From assembly GCA_963805715.1 (NCBI GenBank), contig CAWDVK010000002.1, positions 202,241 through 266,240 on the forward strand: a stretch of DNA of 64,000 bases, in the 5' to 3' direction. Under the pieces are notes generated by a model. That model worked only from the letters and a program-made list of their open reading frames with translations, made no database searches and had not been told where the DNA came from. This document shows, in pieces, positions 8,079 through 16,725 of this stretch; positions within the stretch are counted from its first letter, which is position 1; each line of letters begins with the position of its first letter. The stretch comes from CAWDVK01 sp963805715. GTDB taxonomy: Bacteria; Actinomycetota; Actinomycetes; Streptosporangiales; Streptosporangiaceae. The position numbers and the translations under genes are program-made.

Positions 8079-9512
8079 ATCGCAACAGCATCCAATGCCC
8101 CGGTTAGCGTCAGGCCAGCACCCGAGCGGCTGCGCCGCGGAGCGCTCGGCCTGACCGACATCACCGCTTCGACCATGGCCAACATCGCCCCGGCCATGAG
8201 TTTCTACTTCAGCATGGGGCTGATCGCGGCGGCCGCCGGCATCGCCTCGCCGCTGACCATCGTCGCCGCTGCCATCGCGATAGCGCTGCTCGGCAATACC
8301 CTGGCCCAGTTCACTAAGTCGATCCCGTCCACCGGGTCGTTCATCACGTTCATCGGCACGGGGCTCGGCCCTGTAGCGGCACTGACCACGGCGATCGTGA
8401 TGTCAGTCGGCTACATCATCGCCGTGTCGGCGGTCGTTGCCATCGCCGGCGGCTGGACCTCCGACATGCTTCTGAAATACGCGCATGTGCACATCGCCTG
8501 GCAGCTGCTGACCGCAGTGCTGACGCTGCTGGCGTTCCTGCTGGTGGTCCGGGGCGTGTCGTTGTCCACGAGGTGGGCCGGGGCGCTGTTCGCGTTCGAG
8601 ATAGGGCTGCTGCTGCTGGTCAGCATTTGGGTGCTGATCAGGTACTCGGGCAATCTCCATCTCACCCCGTTCGAGCCGTCCCATTTGCTGTCCGGCTTCA
8701 AAGGCCTGGGCCTGGGCTTCCCGATTGCCGTGTACCTATTCATCGGCTGGGAGAATTCCGCCACGCTGGCCGAGGAGACCAACAACCCGCGGCGGGAGGT
8801 GCCGAGGGCCATCTTCCTGGGCATCGCGGCGATCGCGGTGTGCTACGTGCTGTTCGCTTACGTGACCGTTCTCGGCTATCACTACAACGCAAAGGCGCTC
8901 GGGACGGCGGCCGGCGTGCCATTCGTCACGGTCGCGCTAGGCGTGGGCGCGGTGGTCGGGTTCTTTGCCTACCTGGCGGGCTTCACCTCGATCATGGGCT
9001 CGCTCATCGCGGCGACAAACTCGCAGGCTCGGCTGATCTTCAGTTCCGGCAGGGAAGGCCTGCTCCCCGCGGTCACCGCGCGGGTCACCGAGAAGAGCCG
9101 GACCCCGTGGGTGGCCTTCGTGATCTTCCTGGTCGTCGCGCTCGGCCTGGTGTTCGGGTTCGGCTGGGGCCTGGACCCAGTGGTGTACTTCGGCGAGGCA
9201 GCCACCCTGGGCACCATTCCCATCGTGGTGGTGTACCTCGTCACCAACCTGGCCCTGCCGGTGTACTACCGGAGGAACCACCCCGACCAGTTCTCGGTGC
9301 TCCGGCACCTGATCCTGCCGGTGCTCGGCGTCCTCGCGATCGCGTTCCCGCTCTATGAGCTGGTCAAGCCCGGCCAGCCGCATCCCTTTGACCTTTTCCC
9401 GTACATCTCGCTGGCGATCATCGTGGTCGCCGTGGTCTACGCGCTGATCCTCAATGCCAGGGACCGGACGCTGGCAACCAGGATCGGATCGATCGTCGCC
9501 GACGCTGACTGA
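8079..9512 (+). CDS. APC-family amino acid permease
   Basis: An amino acid/polyamine transporter with about 12 membrane helices. Family-typical segments are LTDITASTMANIAPAMSFYF at the first helix, GWENSATLAEETNNPRREVPRAI in the middle (helix 6 and loop) and SQARLIFSSGREGLLP. The first ATG in frame (8175) would cut off LRRGALGLTDITAST, which is conserved in the family and is coded upstream. In that extended frame a perfect ribosome site (GGAGG, 8068-8072) precedes an ATC codon at 8079 by six bases, so translation probably starts there or the true ATG has been mis-read. It follows the ATP-grasp gene on the same strand, after a 244-base gap, and may import its substrate. Confidence 0.85.
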   Translation: MATASNAPVSVRPAPERLRRGALGLTDITASTMANIAPAMSFYFSMGLIAAAAGIASPLTIVAAAIAIALLGNTLAQFTKSIPSTGSFITFIGTGLGPVAALTTAIVMSVGYIIAVSAVVAIAGGWTSDMLLKYAHVHIAWQLLTAVLTLLAFLLVVRGVSLSTRWAGALFAFEIGLLLLVSIWVLIRYSGNLHLTPFEPSHLLSGFKGLGLGFPIAVYLFIGWENSATLAEETNNPRREVPRAIFLGIAAIAVCYVLFAYVTVLGYHYNAKALGTAAGVPFVTVALGVGAVVGFFAYLAGFTSIMGSLIAATNSQARLIFSSGREGLLPAVTARVTEKSRTPWVAFVIFLVVALGLVFGFGWGLDPVVYFGEAATLGTIPIVVVYLVTNLALPVYYRRNHPDQFSVLRHLILPVLGVLAIAFPLYELVKPGQPHPFDLFPYISLAIIVVAVVYALILNARDRTLATRIGSIVADAD

Positions 9513-9555
9513 GTACGGCAGCCCGCGGGCGGTCAGCGTTCTGCTTGAATCACGG

Positions 9556-9900
9556 CATGGATGCGGGAACCGCCGCCCGCCGCTGGGCCGACACCTGGTC
9601 TCGCGCCTGGGCCGCAGCGTGACGCCGAAGCCATCGCCGCGCTCTACGCCGACACGGCCGTGTACCGTTCGCCCGCGTTCCGGCAGCCCTACTCTGGCCT
9701 GGCTGGCGTTCGGCGCTATCTTGGCGAGAACCTTCCGGCCGAGGAGAACATCGAGTGCTGGTTCGGCGAGCCGATCGCCTCGGGCGACCGCGCCGCGGTC
9801 GAATGGTGGGGCAGCTGGCGGGAGCAGGGGCAGGAACTTACCTTCGCCGGGGTGACCGTGCTGCATGCTTACTGGACGTTGGGGGAATGGCGGCAGAGAA
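9556..9900 (+). pseudogene. SnoaL/NTF2-like gene, frameshifted and shortened
   Basis: The ATG at 9556 opens a frame reading RRWADTWSRAWAA, then hits TGA. The expected continuation RDAEAIAALYADTAVYRSP resumes in another frame at about 9622. Removing one G at GCAGCGTGAC restores it. The body (AVEWWGSWREQGQELTFAGV) is a typical SnoaL-like small alpha+beta barrel. After VTVL the usual segment ending in DYW is shortened to HAYWTLGEWRQ, suggesting a second, in-frame or shifting deletion. Such proteins bind or isomerise small hydrophobic substrates. The opposite-strand gene at 9998 has the same fold. It is either decayed or damaged by an assembly error. Confidence 0.6.
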
Positions 9901-9997
9901 GGATGAGCGGCATGCCTGCGGGGCCCGTGCTCTCGGCTCCGGACACCGCAGTCCCGCCCTCAGTCTGCATCAGACGGGTGAACTCGGTCGTGATTGC

Positions 9998-10444
9998 TCA
10001 GGCGGGGGTATCGGGCCAGCCCGCGGCGTCGAACACGGCGATCGGGTCGAGGTAGTCCCGCCAGTGCGTCACCTTGTGGTCCTTGACGGTAATGATGGAG
10101 ACAAAGCGATTGTTGTACGGCCGGCCTGTCTGCACCGATTCGCCGTGCACCTCGTACTCCAGGACGACGACCGACTCTTCCGGATCCCGGTAGACGCGGA
10201 GATCGTCAGCGCTGTGCACCGTCATGAAGTCGCCGTAACCGCTGTACAGGTCGATGATGTTCTGTCGCCCTTCTACGCGCCTGGGGTAGCCGGGCACAGA
10301 GATGACGTACTCGAAGACCACATCGTCGGTCAGGAGGTCGAAGTAGTCCTCTCCATCGACGAGACCCTCGAGTCCTTCCCGGATGATGCGGAAGAAGGGG
10401 CCATCAGCTCCGAAATTTGAGCTGTCACTGGTGTACTTGGTCAC
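9998..10444 (-). CDS. SnoaL-like/NTF2-fold protein
   Basis: A 148-residue cone-barrel protein. FFRIIREGLEGLVDGEDYFDLLTDDVVFEY is followed by a strand-rich half ending in VSIITVKDHKVTHWRDYLDP (written here in part), which is the standard SnoaL/ketosteroid-isomerase-like pattern with a WRDYLDP ending. Such proteins are cytosolic isomerases, cyclases or small-ligand binders; the substrate cannot be inferred. Length is normal. Start ATG at 10444 (MTKYTSDSS). It is alone on its strand except for the IS256 remnant directly upstream, which may have separated it from its original promoter. Confidence 0.8.
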   Translation of the reverse strand: MTKYTSDSSNFGADGPFFRIIREGLEGLVDGEDYFDLLTDDVVFEYVISVPGYPRRVEGRQNIIDLYSGYGDFMTVHSADDLRVYRDPEESVVVLEYEVHGESVQTGRPYNNRFVSIITVKDHKVTHWRDYLDPIAVFDAAGWPDTPA

Positions 10445-10492
10445 TTGTCCTCCGAGGTGGGCTATCGCGCTAACGCCGTTTCCGGCGGTTGG

Positions 10493-10768
10493 TTAGCAGG
10501 TCTCGGCGGCCGGGAACCGGTCGCCGAAGGTGATGGCGAAGGCGTTGATCGCCGGCTTCCATCGCATGGCCCATCTGGTCCGGCCGGTGCCGGTCGGGTC
10601 GAGGGACCGGGTGACCGGATACAGGCACCTTAATGCCGCCTGCTCGTTCGTTATGTGGCCGCGGGCCCGGACCGCGCGCCGGGAGCGGGCGTTCAGGCTC
10701 TCGATGGCATTCGTCGAGCAGATCACTTTGCGGATCTCGGTGTCGTAGAGCCTGTCGCATGACTGCAT
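10493..10768 (-). pseudogene. IS256-family (mutator) transposase, C-terminal remnant
   Basis: A 91-residue fragment matching the end of IS256-type DDE transposases. TEIRKVICSTNAIESLN holds the family's C-terminal catalytic-region Glu (NAIESLN), followed by RRAVRARGHITNEQAALRCL and a WKPAINAFAITF tail. A complete enzyme is about 400 residues, so roughly three quarters are missing. No terminal inverted repeats are visible. The preceding sequence switches abruptly to a PLP-enzyme remnant at about 10780, which marks an old insertion/deletion scar. Confidence 0.75.
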
Positions 10769-10836
10769 CCGCAGCTCAGGTGCGCACTAATTTGTCACAA
10801 GTCAGGTCGTATGACCCAGGTACAGGTCGGGGCCGG

Positions 10837-11122
10837 GTGCGCCCGGGGAGCTGGCCAACTCCGGTCGAGGCAGCGCCCCGGCTGGCGGCGCGGCTTGGAC
10901 TTGACCCGGAAAGTCGGTGGATCAAGCGTGATGACCTGACGGGGCTGGTGCAGGCGGCAACAAGGTACGGAAGCTGGAATACGCCTGCGCCGCGGCGGTG
11001 GAGAAAGGCGCCACGACGCTGGTCACCAGCGGGGCGGCCCAGAGCAACCACGCGCGGCTGACCGCAGCCGCGGCATGCCGGCTTGGCCTGGGCTGCTGGC
11101 TGGTGCTGAGGGGAGAGCCGCC
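10837..11122 (+). pseudogene. D-cysteine desulfhydrase/ACC deaminase-like, broken
   Basis: The N-terminal part of a PLP-dependent fold-type II enzyme. One frame reads WPTPVEAAPRLAARLGLDPE and SRWIKRDDLTGLVQ. After a one-base loss near 10953 the next frame continues GGNKVRKLEYACAAAVEKGA, with the expected PLP lysine in GNKVRKLE, then TLVTSGAAQSNHARLTAAAA. The match stops at about 11122 (LVLRGEPP), roughly a third of the way along a normal 330-residue enzyme. Both a frameshift and a large 3' deletion are present, so this is a true remnant and not just a read error. Confidence 0.7.
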
Positions 11123-11228
11123 TCCGGTCCGCGGCACGCAGCCGCGCCTGCACGGTAGCCATCCGGCAGGCAGGGACCCGTCAGATCGTGCCGAATGCGT
11201 GCGTTGCGGATGCGCATCGTGGGTGTTG

Positions 11229-12524
11229 TTAGCGGCGGAGGATGTCGCGAAGGTGCTGCACGGGCCATCGCCGGTCGAACAGTGTCGGGTCGTCCTGGTC
11301 CTCGGCGCGGAGGTGCTCGATCAAGGTCACATAGTCGTCGAGGTCGAGCGTCCTGATCAGGGTCAGCAGGTCGGCCGCCTCGCCGGTAACGGGGGCGACC
11401 GGTGCAACCAGCCGGTCGTAGAGTTCCACGATCTGGTCAACCATCGCCAGGTGGCGCGGCCCGGGCTCGACGGAGGGGAAGCTCGTCGCGGCGAAGTCCT
11501 CGGTGAAGACGATCGGCTCGACTGCCAGGGCCCGTGGTCCGTAGTGCTGGGCGAGATGGATGAGCAACTCGACGTCGAAGGTCTCGTTGAAGGACGTCAT
11601 CTGCCGGATGGCCGGGCGGAGCGCGGGCCCGTCGAAGACCTTGAAGCCGGCCTGGGTGTCGAGCACCTGGGCCAGGGGCGGGATGAGCAAGGCCCGGACG
11701 AAATGGCGGAACAGGACGATGATCTTGTCCGGCTTGTCGCCGGTGCTGTGCGGCTCGGTGACCGGCCCGTCGGCCCGGACCAGCACCGCCCCGTCGATCC
11801 CGTAACGCTGGCCGAGCGCGCCGACCACCTTGTCACCGGCCACCACCGGCGCCGCCATCGAGCCCAGCTGGGCCAGGTTCGCGGACAGATCCGCGTCGGT
11901 GTAGCAGACCACATGGCGGCCGGCGCCGTTCGCCCGCGTCGGATCGGTCCCGACCGCGGCGGCCAGCCCGGCGAGTATCGATCCGCCCTTGCGGGACTGG
12001 TCGGTCGAGATCAGCCGGTCGAATGCGGGGCTGATCGAGGTGTCACCCCCGATCACCTCATCCAGCCTGAGCACCGTCACGCTGCGGTGGCCTTCACTCG
12101 GGTAGCCCTCGGCCTCCGCGATGTCCGTCATGATGTCGGCACTCGAGGGCTGGTCCGGGCATCCGTCGTCGCAGGCGATGATGCTCCACGTGACGCCGGG
12201 CAGGCCGCCGGTCAGCCAATCGAGCTGGCGGACCTTGGTCCGTACGAAGTCCTCCCCGTGCGGGTGCGCTGCACGGGGGACCATGCGGCCCGTCTCGCCG
12301 TGCATGGCCCACACCACGGTCAGGTGGATCGGCCCGATGAGCTCGCCCAGCCGGCGCCGCGAGCGAGCCGCAGCAATCGCTTCGGCCGCCACCGCCGGAC
12401 CGTGGCTGGCCGCGACACGCCCCGCCGCCGCGCGGCCCTCGACCAGGGCGGAGGCCACGTCGAGCACCGCCTGGTTCTGATCAGAGTCCGTGAGGTCGCG
12501 CACGGGCACCAACGCCTTGTCCAT
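11229..12524 (-). CDS. glycosyltransferase family 2-like protein
   Basis: A 431-residue protein with a GT-A core. Near residues 105-130 it has a substrate-entry region (WSIIACDDGCPD), and near 215-225 the metal/nucleotide-sugar motif appears as VCYTDADLSANL (DxD-like DAD). GFKVFDGPALRPAI and NETFDVELLIHLAQHYG resemble the acceptor half of dolichyl-phosphate-sugar synthase-like GT2 enzymes (the latter with the ED-like FDVELL). No membrane helix is seen. The first 90 residues are alpha-helical and specific to this protein. Start ATG 12524. Donor and acceptor are unknown. It is a single gene; the PLP remnant and PPOX gene flanking it are unrelated. Confidence 0.7.
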   Translation of the reverse strand: MDKALVPVRDLTDSDQNQAVLDVASALVEGRAAAGRVAASHGPAVAAEAIAAARSRRRLGELIGPIHLTVVWAMHGETGRMVPRAAHPHGEDFVRTKVRQLDWLTGGLPGVTWSIIACDDGCPDQPSSADIMTDIAEAEGYPSEGHRSVTVLRLDEVIGGDTSISPAFDRLISTDQSRKGGSILAGLAAAVGTDPTRANGAGRHVVCYTDADLSANLAQLGSMAAPVVAGDKVVGALGQRYGIDGAVLVRADGPVTEPHSTGDKPDKIIVLFRHFVRALLIPPLAQVLDTQAGFKVFDGPALRPAIRQMTSFNETFDVELLIHLAQHYGPRALAVEPIVFTEDFAATSFPSVEPGPRHLAMVDQIVELYDRLVAPVAPVTGEAADLLTLIRTLDLDDYVTLIEHLRAEDQDDPTLFDRRWPVQHLRDILRR

Positions 12525-12618
12525 AGCCCGAGGATGCCAGGGCCCCCCGGCTCCCGAGCCCCCGGGCCCAACGGAAGTCGTTCACCCGCCTGCGGCGGGC
12601 GGGCATAGCCTCGATGGC

Positions 12619-13070
12619 ATGACCGATGCTTGCCGCAGTGCCAGTGAGCGCAAGGCTGACACGATTGCTCGTCTCGAACGCGACGCCGACGTATGGGCCG
12701 CGACGGCCAGCGCGGGCCGGCCCATCTCGTGCCGCTGTCGTTTGCCTGGGATGGCACGCACGTCATCCTGGCGACCCCAGCGGCCTCGCCCACGGCGCGG
12801 AACGCGGCCACGAGCGGTGACCTGCGCCTCGCTCTTGGCACCAGCCGCGACGTCACCATCATCGAGGCGTCCGTCGAGGTTGTGCGTTGCGCCGATGCCG
12901 AGGACTCAATCGCGCAGTGCCATGCCGCCAGAACTGGGTGGGATCCACGGCAGGAGGACGTGCAGCACGTGTATCTGATCGCCATGCCACGCACCACGCG
13001 GGCATGGAGAAGCCTGCCCGAGATCGAAGGCCGCACCATCATGCGTGGTGGCCAGTGGACGCCAGCCTGA
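12619..13070 (+). pseudogene. PPOX-family flavin/F420-type oxidase, one frameshift
   Basis: A small pyridoxamine-5'-phosphate-oxidase-fold protein, normally about 150 residues. From ATG 12619 the first frame gives ERKADTIARLERDADVWAAT; after one lost base near 12720 the second frame gives HLVPLSFAWDGTHVILAT, ARNAATSGDLRLALGTSRD and RTGWDPRQEDVQHVYLIA up to a stop at 13070. Joined, the protein is full length and well conserved, with the split-barrel flavin/F420-binding signature. Restoring one base at GGCCGGCC-CATCTC repairs it. A sequencing indel is the likeliest cause. Such proteins use FMN or F420 in redox steps; the substrate is unknown. Confidence 0.65.
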
Positions 13071-13124
13071 GAGCTCCTACGGGAAAGGCGCGGCCCGTCG
13101 GCAAATGCTCGACGGCTGTCTGCC

Positions 13125-14285
13125 TCAGGCCCAGGCGGAGGCCGGAATCGAGATGGGGCTGCTCGGTACCAGCGTGGCCACCGAGACGTGCGGCCATGTG
13201 AGCGTATTGAAGTTCAGGAAGACCTGCTGTGAGTACTGGATCTGGGTTGCCTTGACGGTAATCGTGCGCGGCGCCGTGATCGGGATCGGCGGGTTCACCA
13301 GGAATTCGGGGACCGGCTGCCCCGCCGCTCCGGTCTGGGCCGGGATGATCAGCGGCGGCTGGCCCGGCTCGAAGAGCGGCACCTCGATGGTGAACTCGGC
13401 CGTCTCGATCCAGAACGTCGCGTCCATCTTCAGGGTCTGGGCGTTCGGCGCGCTGGCTGTCGCGTTGCCCAGCAGGAAGGCGATGTTGCCCGTGCCGCCC
13501 CCGAACAGCGGCGCGGCGGGCTCGCTGGAGATGGAGATGACCGTCGTGGAGGTGATGGTCTGCGAGGCGATGTGGTTGCGCAGCAGGGTGTTGGGATCAG
13601 TCAGCATGGCCTGCGTGATGGTCCCGGCGGCCACGAAGGGAGCCAGGTCCTGCGGTATCCGAGCGGTGCCGGGGGTGGCTGCGGTCTGGCTGGGGAAGGG
13701 AGTCGGGCTGTGCGGCGGGGCGGTCGAAAAGGGGGTAATGTCCGCGGCCGGTATGGTCGGCTTCCCGGCGACGGTGGTCGAGGTTCCCTGAGCCTCGACG
13801 GACGTGCCATGCGGAATCGACGCCATGCGGACGACCGTCGCGCCCTCGGCAGGATCCGTGGTGGCCGGAACAGCCATCCACAGGCCCGGCTCGAAGTGGA
13901 TGCCGACCGGCTGGCTGGGAACGGTCACATCCTCGATGGACTGCAGGTAAGGAACGCCGTTCAGGAAGATGTCGCCCTGCACCATGCCCCGGTTCGGCAC
14001 GGAGCCCAGGCTGGCCGAGAACGACAAGGTCTCTAGGGTCAGGTTGAGCTCCAGCACGTTGTCGCTGCCGGAAACCGGTACCGGAAGCTTGGTCGGCGTC
14101 GCCGTGCTGTCAGGCCGGAAGATGGTGTTAAAGCCACTGCCCCTGAACGTGCCGGTAAAGGCGGCCAGCGGGCCCAGGCTTGGCACCGAGGCGCCACGGG
14201 CCCTGGGCGCGGTGACGCTGGATACCTCATCGAATCGGAAGCCGCTGGGCAGTGAAAGCGCTGGCTCAAGCTGCATGTCACTCAT
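13125..14285 (-). CDS. hypothetical protein, resembles actinobacterial 'heme-binding' beta proteins
   Basis: A 386-residue protein with no signal peptide. The N-terminus (LPSGFRFDEVSSVTAP) leads into LAAFTGTFRGSGFNTIFRP, a nitrobindin-like opening, then a long beta-rich body (FLNGVPYLQSIEDVT, GIHFEPGLWMAVPATT). The C-terminus repeats similar strands and ends with YSQQVFLNFNTLTWPHVSVA. Proteins of this appearance are often labelled heme-binding in actinobacteria; no His or Tyr ligand can be assigned, so function stays open. The ATG at 14285 is preferred over one 44 codons upstream because GGAGGAGG lies right before it. It is monocistronic. Confidence 0.6.
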   Translation of the reverse strand: MSDMQLEPALSLPSGFRFDEVSSVTAPRARGASVPSLGPLAAFTGTFRGSGFNTIFRPDSTATPTKLPVPVSGSDNVLELNLTLETLSFSASLGSVPNRGMVQGDIFLNGVPYLQSIEDVTVPSQPVGIHFEPGLWMAVPATTDPAEGATVVRMASIPHGTSVEAQGTSTTVAGKPTIPAADITPFSTAPPHSPTPFPSQTAATPGTARIPQDLAPFVAAGTITQAMLTDPNTLLRNHIASQTITSTTVISISSEPAAPLFGGGTGNIAFLLGNATASAPNAQTLKMDATFWIETAEFTIEVPLFEPGQPPLIIPAQTGAAGQPVPEFLVNPPIPITAPRTITVKATQIQYSQQVFLNFNTLTWPHVSVATLVPSSPISIPASAWA

Positions 14286-14598
14286 GGGTCCTCCTCCGCT
14301 CGGCCCATGCGGGCCGCCCGATGGAGCGCGGATAAACCGACAGGCGACTGATTTGCGACTCGCGGTGCCGATGTCCTCTCCCGATCCAATGCTGGCGCCG
14401 CCGCACGCCGTATTCAATAGCCGATTTCCGGAACGGTCTCGGACCTTGCCCGATCATGACCGGTATTCTGTCAACGGACGTCGGGTTCTGCCCAGCGGCG
14501 GTCATGAGTTCTGCCCGCTGATAGCCACGAGATCTGCCCGGTGGGCCATCAGATGTGCCCAGGCCTTGCCCGGCAGCCGGGCCGCGTAGGTTGACGGC

Positions 14599-14980
14599 AT
14601 GGTTCACTACAGCAGGCTGTCCAAGATTGTGATTGATGTCCCGCCTGCCGGGCACGACCGCGAGCTGGCGTTCTGGAGCGCAGCCGTGGGTCAGCAGCTA
14701 GCGCAGGGCGACCGTCACCCCGAATACCATGGCGCCGCGCTGCACGGCCGGGAATTCGGACTGCTCGTCCAGCGGCTCGGCCACGGCTCGGGCCGGGTGC
14801 ACCTCGACATCCACACCGACGACCTGGCCGCCGAACTCGCCAGGCTGGAAAGACTCGGCGCCGCGAGTACAGGCGGTGCACTCCTGGTGGATCCTGCGCG
14901 ATCCCGCCGGGCTGCTGTTTTGCGTCGTCCCGGAGCCCGCCGGCTCGCTCAGCGACAGCAACGCGCAACGCTGGGACTAA
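14599..14980 (+). pseudogene. VOC/glyoxalase-like protein, one frameshift
   Basis: From ATG 14599: VIDVPPAGHDRELAFWSAAV, then GRVHLDIHTDDLAAELARLE, the paired beta-alpha-beta units of a VOC domain. A shift near 14863 moves the expected ending VHSWWILRDPAGLLFCVVPE (with the metal Glu in CVVPE) into the next frame, closing at 14980. The joined product would be about 127 residues, normal for the family. Adding or removing one base at GCCGCGAGTACAGG restores it. Probably a read error. Function would be dioxygenase-, lyase- or resistance-type chemistry; no specific substrate. Confidence 0.65.
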
Positions 14981-14994
14981 TGCCGCCCGGAAGC

Positions 14995-15543
14995 TCAGAG
15001 GATGAAGGGGATCAGCATCTTGGTTGACCGTTTGTACTGTGGATACGAGTCGGGGAAAAGGCGGGCCATGGAGCGCTCCTCCACAATGGCGCTATAGAGA
15101 AAGTACGCTCCAGTCACTACCACCGCTACCAGCCAATACAGGCTGACGGCGATCGTCGTGCCGATCATCGCAAGGATGATGCCCGAGTAGATGGGGTGAC
15201 GGATGCTGCCGTATGGACCGGCTGTGACCAGTTCCGGGTCGACCTTCTGAGACATCGGCGTTCCCCAGTTCCGGCCGAGGTGCACCCTGGCCCAGATAGC
15301 CAGCGCCAACCCCATCAAGAAGACGGCCAGGCCGATGCCTTGCAGCCATAGGTTGTTCGTGACCACATGCCCCTTGAAAGCCCTGACCCGCAGCAAGAGA
15401 AGAATGACCAGAATGACACCGACCCGGATGCCTGCGAATCGGGTCCATCTCGTCTGGCCGGCCTTGACACCGGTGGACGCCGCGAGCCAGTAGACCCAGA
15501 AGGCCACCCAGCAGACGAGGATGACAACGTCGATGACATGCAT
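14995..15543 (-). CDS. isoprenylcysteine carboxyl methyltransferase-family membrane protein
   Basis: A 182-residue integral membrane protein with about five helices. The ICMT/PEMT-type SAM-binding C-terminal region is clear: GPYGSIRHPIYSGIIL (the RHPxY motif) and VEERSMARLFPDSYPQYK (the E-E and Y-x3 region). In bacteria these enzymes methylate lipid or small-molecule substrates of unknown identity. Length and topology fit. The ATG at 15543 sits next to another six bases upstream; GGGAGTTCC serves as a weak ribosome site. It is convergent with the VOC gene, 14 bases apart. Confidence 0.85.
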   Translation of the reverse strand: MHVIDVVILVCWVAFWVYWLAASTGVKAGQTRWTRFAGIRVGVILVILLLLRVRAFKGHVVTNNLWLQGIGLAVFLMGLALAIWARVHLGRNWGTPMSQKVDPELVTAGPYGSIRHPIYSGIILAMIGTTIAVSLYWLVAVVVTGAYFLYSAIVEERSMARLFPDSYPQYKRSTKMLIPFIL

Positions 15544-15560
15544 GAAGGAACTCCCTGATC

Positions 15561-15779
15561 ATGGTACGACAGCGAAGCGACCCACGGCGCCGTCACGCGT
15601 TCCTTGCCGGCGCGCCCACCATGACGACTGAGCTGAACTGCTTGGGCCTGCCGATCGAGGGATTCGACGCTCAGATCGCAGCCATCTGCCGGGTCCGAGG
15701 CGCCGCCCTGGCCACACGCAACATCAAGGATTTCGCGGAAACCGGGATCGATGTGATCGATCCGTGGCAGTCCAGCTGA
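15561..15779 (+). pseudogene. VapC-type PIN-domain toxin, C-terminal remnant
   Basis: The last 40-50 residues (GLPIEGFDAQIAAICR, GAALATRNIKDFAETGIDVI, DPW) are the C-terminal half of a VapC RNase, including the conserved D of DAQIAAI and the ATRNIKDF segment with the T/N-D motif. A full toxin is about 130-140 residues. The upstream acidic residues (N-terminal D and E) and a VapB antitoxin are absent. Residues before FLAG are unrelated. It is therefore inactive. Confidence 0.65.
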
Positions 15780-15847
15780 GATGACTTGAGAGCGCGCGGG
15801 ACGCCAGTCCCAAGCGCTCGCTCATAGCCGCGGACCGGGACCTGCGG

Positions 15848-16462
15848 TCAATTCGGGCCGAGTGCGAGCGGTGGCGGCCAGTCGCCGGGCAGTTCGTTCA
15901 GCCGCCGGGCGTAGTCGCCAGGATCGAACTGCCGATGTTCCTGCACGGCCCGGTAAAGGTCGTCGCTGACCACGGCTGCGATCATGTGCACGATGTTGTG
16001 CCAGTCGTAGCCCAGGGCGCTGAGCCGCTGAACCGTCTGCCAGGTCTCGGGCGGGTGATCGGCGAGCAACTGGCTCGCGACGATCTGGTGCAGCGCGATG
16101 TGCAGCCTCGGGCTGAACGGCTCACCGTCGATGATCATTTCTTCATCGCTGCGGAGCGCGTCTTCGAATTCTGTGTGCTGCGCCTCGATCAGAAACGTGC
16201 GTTCGTCCTCGTCGGCGCGATCCAGTAGTTCGAGGTCGAGCCCGTGGTAGGTGCCGTGCGCTGAGGGTATCGCCCAAGACCGCCGGTCGGCCGGGTCCGG
16301 CTCATCGAACCAGCAGTCGGTCGCCTCCCCGGCCTCCAGCATCGATTCATCCTGGGGCCGTGGCACAAAGCCGGGCGGCCCGCCGCGGCTTCCTGCCGAG
16401 CGCCGGGCCGGCTGGCGGCGCCGGCCGCGGCCGGGCGGGCGGCCTCGGCTTCGCGGACTCAT
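15848..16462 (-). CDS. DUF1841-family protein
   Basis: A 204-residue cytosolic protein of unknown function. The first 45 residues are Arg/Gly/Pro-rich and likely disordered. The conserved part begins at FLIEAQHTEFEDAL and includes LHIALHQIVASQLLADHPPE, TWQTVQRLSALGYDWHNIVH and MIAAVVSDDLYRAV, which match the DUF1841 helical bundle with its H-x2-LHM-like histidines. Start ATG 16462 gives the disordered leader; a later start at MLEAGEATDCW is possible. It has no operon partner. Confidence 0.75.
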   Translation of the reverse strand: MSPRSRGRPPGRGRRRQPARRSAGSRGGPPGFVPRPQDESMLEAGEATDCWFDEPDPADRRSWAIPSAHGTYHGLDLELLDRADEDERTFLIEAQHTEFEDALRSDEEMIIDGEPFSPRLHIALHQIVASQLLADHPPETWQTVQRLSALGYDWHNIVHMIAAVVSDDLYRAVQEHRQFDPGDYARRLNELPGDWPPPLALGPN

Positions 16463-16608
16463 CGCATGATTGTCCCAGCGTCAGGAGGATCACGCCACCC
16501 GCACGCGCATGGCTTGAGGCCTTTTCCGCGCCACCGGCGTGATCCGCGCGGCTAGCTCACCGGCCCTTGTGACCGTGCTGTCACCAGCGATGCGGTAGAG
16601 CTAGCGGC

Positions 16609-16725
16609 ATGAGCTTCTTTGAAGGGTTGCCGGCCTCGGAGCCGGAACCGCCCCGGCGGCGCTGCCTTCGTCAAGTCACCTGCGCAGCTCGCCGCGAGCA
16701 CCGCGGGCCGGCTGATCGGCCTTGA
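16609..16725 (+). pseudogene. N-terminal fragment of an actinobacterial hypothetical
   Basis: The ATG at 16609 gives MSFFEGLPASEPEPPRRR, which resembles the Pro-rich beginning of a common actinobacterial protein (MSFF-x-Pro-rich). The frame closes after 38 residues inside the dispersed repeat. The body of the gene is missing, so this is a remnant at best. Confidence 0.3.

Noticed and set aside
10998..12608. A 536-codon plus-strand frame across the glycosyltransferase gene
   Set aside because: Only its first 40 codons match the PLP-enzyme remnant. The rest is antisense to the conserved GT2-like gene and has no domain.
15561..15779. An active VapBC toxin-antitoxin system
   Set aside because: Only the C-terminal third of the PIN domain remains and no antitoxin gene is adjacent.
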